Shown: piece by piece, positions 25,064-34,312 of the stretch | Layout of the letters: every line of letters starts with the position of its first letter | How positions within the stretch are numbered: position 1 is the first letter of the stretch | Assembly (NCBI RefSeq): GCF_002860255.1 | Contig: NZ_PGVE01000080.1 | Coordinates: 1 to 52,691, forward strand | Source: Neobacillus cucumis | GTDB taxonomy: Bacteria; Bacillota; Bacilli; Bacillales; Cytobacillaceae | Length of the DNA: 52,691 nucleotides | Direction: 5' to 3' | Position numbers and translations under genes: made by a program | The notes under the pieces: model-generated | The model's database searches: none | What the model was told of the DNA's origin: nothing | What the model saw: the letters and a program-made list of their open reading frames with translations, nothing else

Positions 25064-26542
25064 TTGGAAAAGGTCGATATTTTTAAAGATATTGCCGAAA
25101 GAACAGGCGGTGATATTTATCTAGGAGTAGTCGGAGCAGTTAGAACAGGTAAATCAACATTTATTAAAAAATTCATGGAGCTTGTTGTCTTGCCGAATAT
25201 AAGTAGTGAAGCTGAAAGATCTCGTGCACAGGATGAGCTTCCACAGAGTGCCGCGGGTAAAACCATCATGACTACTGAGCCAAAATTTGTACCAAATCAG
25301 GCAGCCACAGTGAATGTTGAAGAGGGTCTTAATGTTAATATTAGGCTTGTAGATTGTGTGGGATATACTGTACCAGGTGCTAAAGGCTATGAGGATGAAA
25401 ATGGGCCTAGAATGATTAATACACCATGGTACGAGGAACCAATCCCATTCCATGAAGCTGCTGAAATTGGTACGAGGAAAGTAATACAGGAGCATTCTAC
25501 GATTGGCGTTGTGGTTACCACTGATGGAACAATTGGTGAAATACCTAGAAGCAATTATATTGAAGCAGAAGAAAGAGTGATTAATGAGTTAAAAGAAGTT
25601 GGTAAGCCATTTATTATGGTAGTCAACAGTGCTCAGCCATATCACCCTGCGACTGAAACACTTAGAGCAAGTTTAGCTGAAAAATATGATATTCCTGTCA
25701 TTGCGATGAGTGTTGAAAGCATGCGAGATACCGATGTTCTGAATGTTCTTCGCGAGGCTTTATACGAATTCCCAGTACTTGAGGTAAATGTCAACTTGCC
25801 GAGCTGGGTCATGGTGCTTAGAGAGAATCATTGGCTCAGGGAAAGCTATCAAGATGCAGTAAAAGAAACAGTTAAAGATATCAAGAGATTAAGAGATGTT
25901 GATCGTGTCGTCCAACAGTTTAGTGACTTTGAATTCATTGAAAAAGCCGGATTAGCTGGTATTGAAATGGGTTCTGGTGTTGCTGAAATTGATTTAATCG
26001 CACCTGATGAATTATATGATGATATTTTAAAAGAAATTGTTGGAGTGGAAATCAGAGGGAAAGATCACTTGCTTGAATTGATGCAAGATTTTGCCCATGC
26101 AAAGGCAGAATATGATCATATTGCCGATGCGTTAAAAATGGTTAAACAGACTGGCTATGGGATTGCCTCGCCAACACTGACTGATATGAGTCTTGAAGAA
26201 CCGGAAATTATCAGACAGGGTGCCAGATTTGGTGTGAGATTAAGAGCAGTTGCTCCATCCATTCATATGATTAAAGTCGATGTAGAATCAGAATTTGCCC
26301 CTATTATCGGCACAGAAAAACAAAGTGAAGAATTAGTCCGCTATCTAATGCAGGACTTTGAAGACGATCCATTATCAATTTGGAATTCCGACATCTTTGG
26401 CCGCAGTTTAAGTTCCATTGTTCGCGAGGGAATTCAAGCAAAACTTTCTTTAATGCCAGAGAATGCCAGATACAAATTAAAGGAAACTCTAGAGAGAATT
26501 ATAAACGAAGGTTCTGGAGGATTAATAGCCATTATCCTCTAA
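25064..26542 (+). CDS. spoIVA: Spore coat basement-layer ATPase SpoIVA
   Basis: A 492-residue protein, the same length as and very similar to B. subtilis SpoIVA. The Walker A motif is GAVRTGKST (residues 24-32, Lys30); sensor-like RLVDCVGYT follows. The C-terminal end (ERIINEGSGGLIAIIL) is the conserved region for membrane placement with SpoVM. It polymerises on the forespore surface with ATP hydrolysis and forms the base on which the coat is built. Start TTG 25064 with GGGAGGGGATC upstream. Confidence 0.97.
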   Translation: MEKVDIFKDIAERTGGDIYLGVVGAVRTGKSTFIKKFMELVVLPNISSEAERSRAQDELPQSAAGKTIMTTEPKFVPNQAATVNVEEGLNVNIRLVDCVGYTVPGAKGYEDENGPRMINTPWYEEPIPFHEAAEIGTRKVIQEHSTIGVVVTTDGTIGEIPRSNYIEAEERVINELKEVGKPFIMVVNSAQPYHPATETLRASLAEKYDIPVIAMSVESMRDTDVLNVLREALYEFPVLEVNVNLPSWVMVLRENHWLRESYQDAVKETVKDIKRLRDVDRVVQQFSDFEFIEKAGLAGIEMGSGVAEIDLIAPDELYDDILKEIVGVEIRGKDHLLELMQDFAHAKAEYDHIADALKMVKQTGYGIASPTLTDMSLEEPEIIRQGARFGVRLRAVAPSIHMIKVDVESEFAPIIGTEKQSEELVRYLMQDFEDDPLSIWNSDIFGRSLSSIVREGIQAKLSLMPENARYKLKETLERIINEGSGGLIAIIL

Positions 26543-26903
26543 ATGTTGGGCTCCATTTCGGAGTCCTTTTTTATTGTTCATAAAATTAGGGCTCCAAATG
26601 GGTCAAATATAGCAGAATATTGATAAACTAAAGAAAAGATTACCATTATTTCATGAAATCTTCTTGATAAGCGGAAATGATTATGATAATCTTTTAACAG
26701 AATTACGTTATAGTGCTTAAAACCTTTATTTTATAAGGTTTTCATCAAATAAATAGATTAAGGTAACTAAAGTCATCAATTTGGATAACTTTGGTAATAA
26801 AAACCTTGCTATGACGTATAGAAATTAGAAAAATTGTTTAGAAATGTAGATAAGTAATCTTATTTACGAATCTTGATAATTTCTTTGGGAGGAGGTGAAT
26901 GGC
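26543..26903. other. Intergenic region between spoIVA and hbs
   Basis: No gene seen. GGGCTCC/GGAGTCC (26548-26568) with a T run is the spoIVA terminator. TTGATA-18 bp-CATTAT around 26620-26650 may be a promoter. AAAACCTT/AAGGTTTT (about 26719-26742) forms a second hairpin in what may be a long hbs leader. These leader readings are weak. Confidence 0.4.
26548..26574 (+). terminator. Terminator after spoIVA
   Basis: GGGCTCC pairs with GGAGTCC (one G-T pair) and is followed by a T6 run. Confidence 0.75.
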
Positions 26904-27176
26904 ATGAACAAGACAGAACTTATTAATGCAGTTGCTGAAGCTAGCGAGCTTTCAAAAAAGGACGCTACCAAAGCAGTTGATGCTGTTTTTGATGCGATTT
27001 TAGATGCTTTAAAAAATGGTGATAAAGTACAATTGATTGGTTTTGGTAACTTTGAAGTACGTGAGCGTGCTGCCCGTAAAGGTCGTAACCCTCAAACTGG
27101 TGATGAAATCGAAATCGCTGCTAGCAAAGTACCAGCTTTCAAACCAGGTAAAGCGCTTAAAGATGCAGTTAAGTAA
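26904..27176 (+). CDS. hbs: DNA-binding protein HU
   Basis: A 90-residue HU protein, the histone-like DNA-bending protein of the nucleoid. The family signature GFGNFEVRERAARKGRNPQTG forms the DNA-gripping arm at about residues 46-66. ATG 26904 follows a near-perfect GGGAGGAGGTGA, suggesting very high translation; GTG 26895 lies inside that site. Position between spoIVA and folE as in B. subtilis. A strong terminator follows. Confidence 0.97.
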   Translation: MNKTELINAVAEASELSKKDATKAVDAVFDAILDALKNGDKVQLIGFGNFEVRERAARKGRNPQTGDEIEIAASKVPAFKPGKALKDAVK

Positions 27177-27209
27177 TTTACATAAATTGCTTAAAGCGAT
27201 AGCTTAGGC

Positions 27210-27243
27210 AAAAAGGTCATGGAGAAGTCCATGACCTTTTTTC
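27210..27243 (+). terminator. Terminator after hbs
   Basis: AAAAGGTCATGG pairs perfectly with CCATGACCTTTT, followed by TT. Confidence 0.88.
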
Positions 27244-27358
27244 TATTGATAAGCTAACATCATTAGAAATCATCTATTTTTTTGCTTGCACTGAAATGAT
27301 TGTGCTAATATGTATTTGTTGTTTATACTTAATAGATATACTTTAGGAGGAATTCAGT

Positions 27359-27925
27359 ATGTCGGAATTCAATCGTGCGCAAATAGAAGACGCGGTACGT
27401 TTAATATTAGAAGCAATTGGTGAAGACCCAAATCGTGAAGGGTTACTTGACACACCTAAGCGGGTGGCAAAAATGTATGAGGAAGTATTCAGCGGTTTAA
27501 ATGAAGATCCAAAGGAGCATTTTGAGACAATTTTTAGTGAAGATCATGAAGAACTTGTCTTGGTAAAGGATATTCCATTTTACTCTATGTGTGAACATCA
27601 TTTAGTTCCATTCTTTGGAAAAGCTCATGTAGCATACATTCCACAAAATGGCCGTGTAACCGGCTTGAGTAAATTAGCACGTGCAGTTGAGGCTGTTGCT
27701 AAAAGGCCGCAGCTGCAAGAACGGATTACATCGACCATAGCAGATAGTATGATGGAAAAGCTTGAACCACGGGGTGTCATGGTTGTTGTTGAAGCGGAGC
27801 ATATGTGCATGACAATGCGGGGAGTAAAGAAACCTGGTTCAAAAACAGTAACAACAGCTGTCCGAGGGATTCTCGCAGACGATGCAGTGGCGCGGTCTGA
27901 AGTACTTTCCTTAATTAAATATTAA
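27359..27925 (+). CDS. folE: GTP cyclohydrolase I
   Basis: A 188-residue enzyme making dihydroneopterin triphosphate from GTP, the first step to folate. Zinc-site residues are visible in MCEHHLVPFFGKAH (Cys and His) and HMCMTMRGV (Cys). A GxGxTxxR-free compact fold with KRPQLQER is typical. In B. subtilis folE (mtrA) and mtrB form an operon; here mtrB follows after 39 bp. AGGAGG precedes the ATG. Confidence 0.96.
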   Translation: MSEFNRAQIEDAVRLILEAIGEDPNREGLLDTPKRVAKMYEEVFSGLNEDPKEHFETIFSEDHEELVLVKDIPFYSMCEHHLVPFFGKAHVAYIPQNGRVTGLSKLARAVEAVAKRPQLQERITSTIADSMMEKLEPRGVMVVVEAEHMCMTMRGVKKPGSKTVTTAVRGILADDAVARSEVLSLIKY

Positions 27926-27964
27926 ATAGATATTAACTTCTTGACATATTGGAGAGTGTTTAAA

Positions 27965-28201
27965 TTGGAAAAGAAAAATCCGCAAAATAGCGATTATGTA
28001 GTTATAAAAGCAGTAGGTGATGGAGTCAGCGTGATTGGGTTAACAAGGGGTTCGGATACAAGGTTCCATCATTCAGAAAAGCTTGATAAAGGGGAAGTAC
28101 TTATTGCTCAGTTTACCGAACATACATCAGCGATTAAAATTAGGGGAAATGCTAAAATTCTAACACAATTCGGTGAAATCGAGAGTGAAATGAAGAAATA
28201 G
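27965..28201 (+). CDS. mtrB: Tryptophan RNA-binding attenuation protein TRAP
   Basis: A 78-residue protein closely matching TRAP (VVIKAVGDGVSVIGLTRG, HHSEKLDKGEV, FTEHTSAIKIRG). It forms an 11-subunit ring that binds tryptophan and then wraps RNA with repeated GAG/UAG triplets, turning down trp operon expression. The start is TTG 27965, with GGAGAG nine bases upstream, giving the family length. Notable: the trp operon that sits between aroH and hisC in B. subtilis is absent from this window. Confidence 0.95.
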   Translation: MEKKNPQNSDYVVIKAVGDGVSVIGLTRGSDTRFHHSEKLDKGEVLIAQFTEHTSAIKIRGNAKILTQFGEIESEMKK

Positions 28202-28262
28202 TTTAGGCAGTTATCGGATGAAGTGATTATTTTGTGAATTTCTGCCCATGTCAGACCTTTTA

Positions 28263-28271
28263 TGATATAAT
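28263..28271 (+). promoter_or_regulatory. Candidate extended -10 promoter of hepS-menG-hepT
   Basis: TGATATAAT is an extended -10 (TGnTATAAT); the -35 region is weak. It lies about 120 bp upstream of hepS. Confidence 0.5.
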
Positions 28272-28392
28272 GGTGTCTGCCTTGTTTATTAGAAGTAGAG
28301 ATTTTTCTTTAGAAAGAGGCATGAAAATCCCATTCAAATAAACAATATAAAATACATAAAGCGAAAACATCGGGGAAGCAAGGGTGATGAAA

Positions 28393-29199
28393 GTGCAGGA
28401 TGTTCGACAAAAATTTAATAATATAAAAGAGCAGGTCGAAAAGAGGGTTTTTAATTCCTATTTGCTTGAATATATAGAAACCCCAAATATTGATGAGGAT
28501 AAGCTATTAATCCTTGTCTCCATATTGGAATCATTAGATCTGTCTTTTGAAAAGATAAAAACCTATACCTTGTCAACTATGCTAATACAAATTGCCCTTG
28601 ACACCCATGAATACATCTCAGGTGCTGTGGTTGATGAGAAAAAGCGTCAATTAACAGTGCTTGCTGGAGACTATTTTAGCGGACTTTACTATAAACTTCT
28701 TGCTGAATCAGAAGATATTAACATGATAAAATCTCTTTCAAAAGGGGTTAAGGAAGTTAACGAAAACAAAATTCTTGTCTATCAAAGTGACCTTGATAGA
28801 GTAGATAGTTTAATGACCAGTATCATTCGAATTGAAAGTTCACTTCTTACAAAAGTCTCTGATTATTTTAAGGTTGAATTTTGGAATGAATTTCTTGCCA
28901 ATTTGCTATTATTTAAACGCTTAATAAATGAAAGAAACGAGTATTTTCAATCAGGATGTTCTATTTTTTTTCAATCATTACAAAAAATCTTCTTTAGTGA
29001 GGTAAAATTAGAAGATTTAACAGAACCACAACAACAGCAATTACTCAAGGTTTGTGATGATTATTTAGAACGTTTAAAACAAGCTGTTGAAAAAGCTTTA
29101 ATAACACTCCCTAACCTGAATGACTTCCTTGTAAAAAGGGTTAAATTGTTGTTGAGTCAATACCAGCCATATGCAAAAACTTTTGTGGAAGAAGGGTAA
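28393..29199 (+). CDS. hepS: Heptaprenyl diphosphate synthase component 1
   Basis: A 268-residue protein matching HepS (GerCA), the small regulatory subunit that combines with HepT to make heptaprenyl diphosphate, the menaquinone side chain. It lacks DDxxD motifs, as expected. The segment LDTHEYISGAV and QLTVLAGDYFSGLYYKLLAE is typical. GTG 28393 gives the family N-terminus (MQDVRQ) with AAGGGTGAT upstream; ATG 28387 or GTG 28384 are alternatives. Its stop is a few bases from menG. Confidence 0.93.
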   Translation: MQDVRQKFNNIKEQVEKRVFNSYLLEYIETPNIDEDKLLILVSILESLDLSFEKIKTYTLSTMLIQIALDTHEYISGAVVDEKKRQLTVLAGDYFSGLYYKLLAESEDINMIKSLSKGVKEVNENKILVYQSDLDRVDSLMTSIIRIESSLLTKVSDYFKVEFWNEFLANLLLFKRLINERNEYFQSGCSIFFQSLQKIFFSEVKLEDLTEPQQQQLLKVCDDYLERLKQAVEKALITLPNLNDFLVKRVKLLLSQYQPYAKTFVEEG

Positions 29200-29202
29200 A
29201 AC

Positions 29203-29907
29203 ATGCAGCAATCGAAAGAACAGCGCGTTCACAATGTGTTTGAAAAGATATCTGATAACTATGATAAAATGAACTCAGTTATTAGCTTTCAGCAACACAT
29301 CAAGTGGCGGAAAGATACCATGAGAAGAATGAATGTTCAACCTGGTTCAAAAGCTCTCGATGTCTGCTGCGGAACTGCCGATTGGACAATAGCCTTAGCT
29401 GAAGCAGTTGGCCCGGCCGGAAAAGTAACAGGTCTTGATTTTAGTCAAAATATGTTGAATGTAGGTAAAGAAAAAGTTAAAGATTTAGGTCTTGAGCAGG
29501 TAACATTAATACATGGAAATGCTATGGAATTACCATTTCCAGATAACAGTTTCGATTATGTAACCATTGGGTTCGGATTAAGGAATGTACCGGATTACCT
29601 TCAAGTCCTAAAAGAAATATATCGGGTTTTGAAGCCAGGGGGCATGGCAGTTTGCCTTGAAACATCACAGCCTACCTTAATTGGTTATAAACAACTATAT
29701 TATTTTTATTTTCGTTTTATCATGCCGTTGTTCGGTAAATTGTTGGCGAAAAGCTACCGAGAATATGCATGGCTGCACGAATCGGCCCGTGATTTTCCGG
29801 GAATGAGAGAACTTGCCAAATTATTTGAGCGTGCAGGTTTCAACGATGTGAAATATAAACCGTATAGTGGTGGTGCAGCTGCTGTTCATATTGGTAAAAA
29901 AAAATAA
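29203..29907 (+). CDS. menG: Demethylmenaquinone methyltransferase MenG
   Basis: A 234-residue SAM-dependent methyltransferase of the UbiE/MenG family, with the SAM site LDVCCGTADWTIAL and FDYVTIGFGLRNV and RVLKPGGMAV. It carries out the last step of menaquinone synthesis. It sits between the two subunits of the side-chain synthase, as in B. subtilis gerC. Confidence 0.96.
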   Translation: MQQSKEQRVHNVFEKISDNYDKMNSVISFQQHIKWRKDTMRRMNVQPGSKALDVCCGTADWTIALAEAVGPAGKVTGLDFSQNMLNVGKEKVKDLGLEQVTLIHGNAMELPFPDNSFDYVTIGFGLRNVPDYLQVLKEIYRVLKPGGMAVCLETSQPTLIGYKQLYYFYFRFIMPLFGKLLAKSYREYAWLHESARDFPGMRELAKLFERAGFNDVKYKPYSGGAAAVHIGKKK

Positions 29908-29950
29908 TTGATCAAAAATGAAGACAGGATGAAAAGCAGGGTGAATACAA

Positions 29951-30913
29951 ATGAAATTAAAAATGATGTATTCATTTTTGAATTCGGATATTAACATTAT
30001 AGAGAGAGAACTTGAAGAGACCATCCAGCCGGAGTCTCTTCTTTTGAAACAAGCTTCTATGCATACATTACAAGCCGGAGGAAAAAGAATTCGTCCTGTT
30101 TTTGTTTTGCTTGCAGGTAAATTTGGCCAGTATGATATCCATATGATGAAAAATGTAGCTGTTGCATTAGAATTGATACATATGGCCTCGCTCGTTCATG
30201 ATGATGTAATTGATGATGCTGACCTTCGCAGAGGACAGCCAACAGTTAAATCAAAATGGGATAACAAAATAGCCATGTATACAGGTGATTTTGTTTTTGC
30301 CCTTGCGTTGGAATTAATGACTAATATTAAAAATCCGGACGCACATAAAATTTTAGCAAACACCATCGTCGAGGTAACCGTTGGGGAAATCCAGCAAATA
30401 AAAGATAAGTATCGTTTTAATCAAAATTTAAGGGATTATCTAAGAAGAATTAAAAGGAAGACAGCACTGTTAATAGCAGTAAGCTGTCAATTAGGTGCGA
30501 TTGCTGCGGGAGTGGAAGAATACCATCATAAGAATCTATTCCGATTTGGTTATTATGTAGGGATGTCCTATCAAATTATTGATGACATATTAGATTTCAC
30601 CTCCACTGAAAAAGAATTAGGCAAGCCGGCAGGTAGTGATCTTTTACAAGGAAATATAACTGCCCCAGCGCTATTTGCAATGGAAAATCATTATATACGA
30701 AGTGAAATAGAAAAGGTACATGATAATATGAAGCCTGAGAAAATTGGTGAAATTATCTCGCTGATCAAACAATCAGGTGCCATTGAAAAATCCTTCGCTT
30801 TAAGTGATTCCTACTTAGAAAAAGCATTAACTGTTTTAGAAGAACTGCCGGATCATAAAGCCAAAAAAACCCTTCGAGATATTGCTAAATACATAGGCAG
30901 ACGAAAGTTCTAA
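29951..30913 (+). CDS. hepT: Heptaprenyl diphosphate synthase component 2
   Basis: A 320-residue trans-prenyltransferase, the catalytic partner of HepS. Both aspartate-rich motifs are present: DDVIDDAD near residue 84 and DDILDFTS near 210; GGKRIRP is the diphosphate-binding loop. It lengthens farnesyl diphosphate with isopentenyl diphosphate. The start at ATG 29951 gives MKLKMMYSFLNS, matching the core of B. subtilis HepT without its longer N-terminus. A strong GCAGGGTGA site precedes it. Confidence 0.95.
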   Translation: MKLKMMYSFLNSDINIIERELEETIQPESLLLKQASMHTLQAGGKRIRPVFVLLAGKFGQYDIHMMKNVAVALELIHMASLVHDDVIDDADLRRGQPTVKSKWDNKIAMYTGDFVFALALELMTNIKNPDAHKILANTIVEVTVGEIQQIKDKYRFNQNLRDYLRRIKRKTALLIAVSCQLGAIAAGVEEYHHKNLFRFGYYVGMSYQIIDDILDFTSTEKELGKPAGSDLLQGNITAPALFAMENHYIRSEIEKVHDNMKPEKIGEIISLIKQSGAIEKSFALSDSYLEKALTVLEELPDHKAKKTLRDIAKYIGRRKF

Positions 30914-31020
30914 TTTCTCTGTCAGGGTCATCTTGCTAAAAATTCAAAAAAATGATAACATTTTCATGGATTGTTCATTCTAACAACCAATATACATAAT
31001 ATTTTTTAGGAGTGGAATTC

Positions 31021-31467
31021 ATGGAGAAAACATTTTTAATGGTGAAGCCTGACGGAGTTCAGCGTAACCTTATCGGGGAAATTGTGTCTCGTTTTGAAAA
31101 AAAAGGGTTCCAATTAGTTGGGGCAAAATTAATGAGTATTTCGAATGAGCTCGCTGAAGAACATTATGGGGAGCATAAAGAGCGTCCATTTTTTGGAGAA
31201 TTAGTAGATTTTATTACCTCTGGACCTGTTTTTGCAATGGTTTGGCAAGGTGATAATGTTATTGCATCAGCACGCCAAATGATGGGTAAAACTAATCCAA
31301 AGGACGCTGCCCCAGGAACTATTCGCGGTGATTTTGGCCTCATTGTTAGTAAAAATGTAATTCATGGTTCCGATTCTCCTGCAAGTGCAGAACGTGAAAT
31401 TGGATTATTTTTTAAGGAAAATGAGTTAGTTGATTATTCTAAGTTAGTGAACGAATGGATTTACTAA
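31021..31467 (+). CDS. ndk: Nucleoside diphosphate kinase
   Basis: A 148-residue enzyme that balances nucleoside triphosphates with ATP. Active-site histidine is in NVIHGSDSPASAEREI (His near residue 115). The start is ATG 31021 with AGGAGTGG upstream; GTG 31012 overlaps it. In B. subtilis cheR follows; here aroC follows directly. Terminator downstream. Confidence 0.96.
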   Translation: MEKTFLMVKPDGVQRNLIGEIVSRFEKKGFQLVGAKLMSISNELAEEHYGEHKERPFFGELVDFITSGPVFAMVWQGDNVIASARQMMGKTNPKDAAPGTIRGDFGLIVSKNVIHGSDSPASAEREIGLFFKENELVDYSKLVNEWIY

Positions 31468-31475
31468 TTGATTTG

Positions 31476-31514
31476 AAAAGCACTTGTATAAACCTTATAC
31501 AAGTGCTTTTTTTG
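31476..31514 (+). terminator. Terminator after ndk
   Basis: AAAAGCACTTGTATAA pairs perfectly with TTATACAAGTGCTTTT across a three-base loop, followed by a T run. Confidence 0.92.
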
Positions 31515-31570
31515 TATCCGATTACACAAAAATTTATTCTTATTTTCTGAATAGTAGTACTATGTTTATT

Positions 31571-31599
31571 TTGCTCAATATGTTATATTGATACATAAT
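31571..31599 (+). promoter_or_regulatory. Candidate sigma-A promoter of the aro operon
   Basis: TTGCTC (31571-31576) and CATAAT (31594-31599) are 17 bp apart, about 30 bp upstream of aroC. The -35 is poor. Confidence 0.4.
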
Positions 31600-31628
31600 T
31601 CTTTAATGAGTTGAAGGGGGAAAGAGCA

Positions 31629-32807
31629 ATGGGAATGAGATACTTAACAGCAGGAGAATCCCATGGGCCGCAGCTAACAACAATTTTAGAGGGCTTGCCA
31701 GCGGGTATGCCGCTTGAGGCTTCAGATATAAATGATGAATTAGCAAGACGGCAAAAAGGCTATGGCCGCGGAAGACGCATGCAAATTGAAAAGGATACAG
31801 CAGAAATTGTTTCAGGTGTTCGTCATGGACAAACCCTTGGTTCACCAATAGCATTAGTGGTCAAAAACAATGACTGGAAGCATTGGACAAAAATTATGGG
31901 CATTGAGGCTTTAGAGGAAGGGCAAGAAGATGAGATTAAACGAAAGGTAACCAGGGCAAGACCTGGTCACGCAGATTTAAATGGGGCCATAAAGTATGGT
32001 CACCACGATATGAGAAATGTTTTAGAGCGTTCTTCAGCTCGAGAAACAACCGTTAGAGTTGCAGCAGGTGCAGTTGCTAAAAAACTTTTATCATTGCTTG
32101 GCGTGGAGATTGTCGGACATGTTGTCGAATTAGGAGGAGTAAAAGCTACGGTTAATCCTAATCTTTCGATGGAAGCTTTAAAAGAATCGACAGAAGCATC
32201 CCCTGTTCGAGTCGCGGATCCGAATGTAGAGCAAGCAATGATGTCTGCGATTGACGAAGCAAAGAAAAATGGAGACTCGATTGGCGGGGTTGTCGAGGTT
32301 GTTGCAACAGGTATGCCAGCAGGTATTGGAAGCTATGTTCACTACGATAGAAAATTGGATGGTAAACTAGCAGCCGCAATTATGAGTATCAATGCTTTTA
32401 AAGGTGTTGAAATTGGGATAGGTTTTGAAGCGGCAAGATTACCGGGAAGTCTAGTTCATGATGAAATTGCATGGGATGGAAAAACTGGCTATTACCGTAA
32501 GACCAACCGTCTAGGAGGTTTTGAGGGTGGAATGACCACCGGTATGCCTGTTGTAGTTAGAGGTGTGATGAAACCCATCCCAACACTCTATAAACCACTA
32601 ATGAGCGTTGATATTGAAAGCAAGGAGCCTTTTGCAGCAAGTGTTGAGCGATCCGATAGTTGTGCAGTACCCGCAGCTGCCGTTGTAGCAGAGCATGTAG
32701 TCGCATGGGAACTTGCCAATGCCCTAATTGAACAGTTTAATAGTGACCGGTTTGAAACCCTTGTCGATGAAATCAAAAGACATCGTGAATATGCGAGGGA
32801 GTTTTAA
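31629..32807 (+). CDS. aroC: Chorismate synthase
   Basis: A 392-residue FMN-dependent enzyme (called aroF in B. subtilis) that turns EPSP into chorismate, the branch point for aromatic amino acids and menaquinone. Family motifs: TAGESHGPQL, GRGRRM, ARPGHADLNGAIKYG, SSARETTVRVAAGAVAK, GGFEGGMTTG. ATG 31629 has AGGGGGAAAG six bases upstream; ATG 31635 matches the bare family start equally well. It overlaps aroB by one base (TAATG), so translation is coupled. Confidence 0.96.
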   Translation: MGMRYLTAGESHGPQLTTILEGLPAGMPLEASDINDELARRQKGYGRGRRMQIEKDTAEIVSGVRHGQTLGSPIALVVKNNDWKHWTKIMGIEALEEGQEDEIKRKVTRARPGHADLNGAIKYGHHDMRNVLERSSARETTVRVAAGAVAKKLLSLLGVEIVGHVVELGGVKATVNPNLSMEALKESTEASPVRVADPNVEQAMMSAIDEAKKNGDSIGGVVEVVATGMPAGIGSYVHYDRKLDGKLAAAIMSINAFKGVEIGIGFEAARLPGSLVHDEIAWDGKTGYYRKTNRLGGFEGGMTTGMPVVVRGVMKPIPTLYKPLMSVDIESKEPFAASVERSDSCAVPAAAVVAEHVVAWELANALIEQFNSDRFETLVDEIKRHREYAREF

Positions 32808-33877
32808 TGGAAACCATTCAAATTCAAACAGAGTCCAAGAAATATCCCGTTTTTGTAGGTGAAGGAATTAGAAAAGAGCTGAGCAAATTTCTAACTGATC
32901 ATTTTCCCAATCTAACAAAAATATTAATTATTACCGATGAAACCATAGCAGATCTTCATCTTGAAAAATTACTTCGGGTGTTAAAACCTTTGGAACCAGT
33001 CATTTTTACGGCACCTTCTGGTGAAAAGGCAAAAACTTTTGATGTATATTATGAGGCCCTGTCTACTGCTCTTGGTAATCACTTGGATCGTAAATCCGTT
33101 GTTCTTTCTTTTGGGGGAGGGGCAGTTGGGGATTTAACCGGATTTGTTGCTTCGTCGTTTATGCGAGGGATTCCTTTTATTCAGATACCTACAACCATTC
33201 TCGCGCATGATAGTGCTGTTGGCGGCAAAGTTGCAATTAATCACCCGCTTGGCAAAAATATGATTGGAGCCTTTTATCAACCCGAAGCTGTATTTTATGA
33301 TCTTGAATTATTAGAAACACTTCCAATTCATGAAATACGTTCGGGGTTTGCAGAGGTTATCAAACACGCTCTCATTGCAGATCCTCAATTTTATAAGTGG
33401 TTAAGATCAAATGTTAATGATTTGAATGTCATTACAAAAGGGCAATTATCCGATTCTTTAGTAAAAGGAATTAAAATTAAAAACAAATTTGTATCACAGG
33501 ATGAAAGAGAAACAGGTGTACGTGCTTATTTGAATTTAGGGCATACACTTGGACATGCTATTGAAGCGGAAATGGGTTATGGAAAATTTACTCATGGCGA
33601 AGCGGTTATGATCGGAATGATTTTTGCATTAAAATTAAGCAGTAATTTATTAGGTTTATCATTTAATATAAGTGAATTTATTGACTGGATTAAAAAGTTG
33701 GGTTATGAAACATCAATCCCAACGCAACTATCCTTTGAGAGCCTTATCGGTAGAATGAAACAAGATAAAAAATCTGTTGGTCATTCAATCCGTTTTGTTT
33801 TACTTGAACAGGAGGGGAATCCAGTACTTCTAGAAGTAGCTGAAGAGGTAATAAGACAAGAGTTAACACAATTTTAA
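32807..33877 (+). CDS. aroB: 3-dehydroquinate synthase
   Basis: A 356-residue NAD- and zinc-dependent enzyme, second step of the shikimate pathway. Motifs: GGGAVGDLTGFVASSFMRG (NAD site), TTILAHDSAVGGKVAINHP, EVIKHALI, and zinc ligands in GHTLGHAIE and THGEAV. It overlaps aroC, and aroH follows after a short gap. Confidence 0.96.
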   Translation: METIQIQTESKKYPVFVGEGIRKELSKFLTDHFPNLTKILIITDETIADLHLEKLLRVLKPLEPVIFTAPSGEKAKTFDVYYEALSTALGNHLDRKSVVLSFGGGAVGDLTGFVASSFMRGIPFIQIPTTILAHDSAVGGKVAINHPLGKNMIGAFYQPEAVFYDLELLETLPIHEIRSGFAEVIKHALIADPQFYKWLRSNVNDLNVITKGQLSDSLVKGIKIKNKFVSQDERETGVRAYLNLGHTLGHAIEAEMGYGKFTHGEAVMIGMIFALKLSSNLLGLSFNISEFIDWIKKLGYETSIPTQLSFESLIGRMKQDKKSVGHSIRFVLLEQEGNPVLLEVAEEVIRQELTQF

Positions 33878-33896
33878 TATATAAGGGGGTTTGTCT

Positions 33897-34271
33897 ATGA
33901 TTAGAGGGGTAAGGGGAGCCACTACGGTTAATATTAATTCTGAAGAAGCTATCATTACAGCGACAGAGGAACTTTTTGCGAAGTTAATTGAAGCTAATCA
34001 AATACAGCCTGAATCCGTGGCCTCGGTATTAGTTTCAACCACAGAAGATGTGGATGCGGCTTTTCCAGCTAAAGCATTGCGAAAATTTACTGGCTGGACC
34101 TATGTACCAGTAATGTGTATGCGGGAGATGCCTGTACCTAATTCTTTGAAAATGTGTATTAGAGTAATGATTCATGTAAATACAAATGTATCACAGGAAG
34201 AGATTGTCCATTTATATTTAAGAGATGCAAAAGTGTTAAGACCTGATTTAAACAACAGTCTGACACTATAG
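33897..34271 (+). CDS. aroH: Chorismate mutase AroH
   Basis: A 124-residue monofunctional AroH-class chorismate mutase (chorismate to prephenate). MIRGVRGATTVN is the typical start; arginines and glutamate of the active site lie in RGVRGAT, STTEDVDAAFPAKAL and CIRVMIHV. ATG 33897 has AAGGGGG upstream; TTG 33891 is less likely. Unlike B. subtilis, no trp operon follows; hisC begins 41 bp later. Confidence 0.95.
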   Translation: MIRGVRGATTVNINSEEAIITATEELFAKLIEANQIQPESVASVLVSTTEDVDAAFPAKALRKFTGWTYVPVMCMREMPVPNSLKMCIRVMIHVNTNVSQEEIVHLYLRDAKVLRPDLNNSLTL

Positions 34272-34312
34272 AGTTAATTAATTTATTTATAGAGCAAACG
34301 AGGTGGCTAATA

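Noticed and set aside
26575..26903. Possible small RNA or leader peptide upstream of hbs
   Set aside because: Only one A/T-rich hairpin and poor promoter matches; no open frame with a ribosome site. Kept only as a weak intergenic note.
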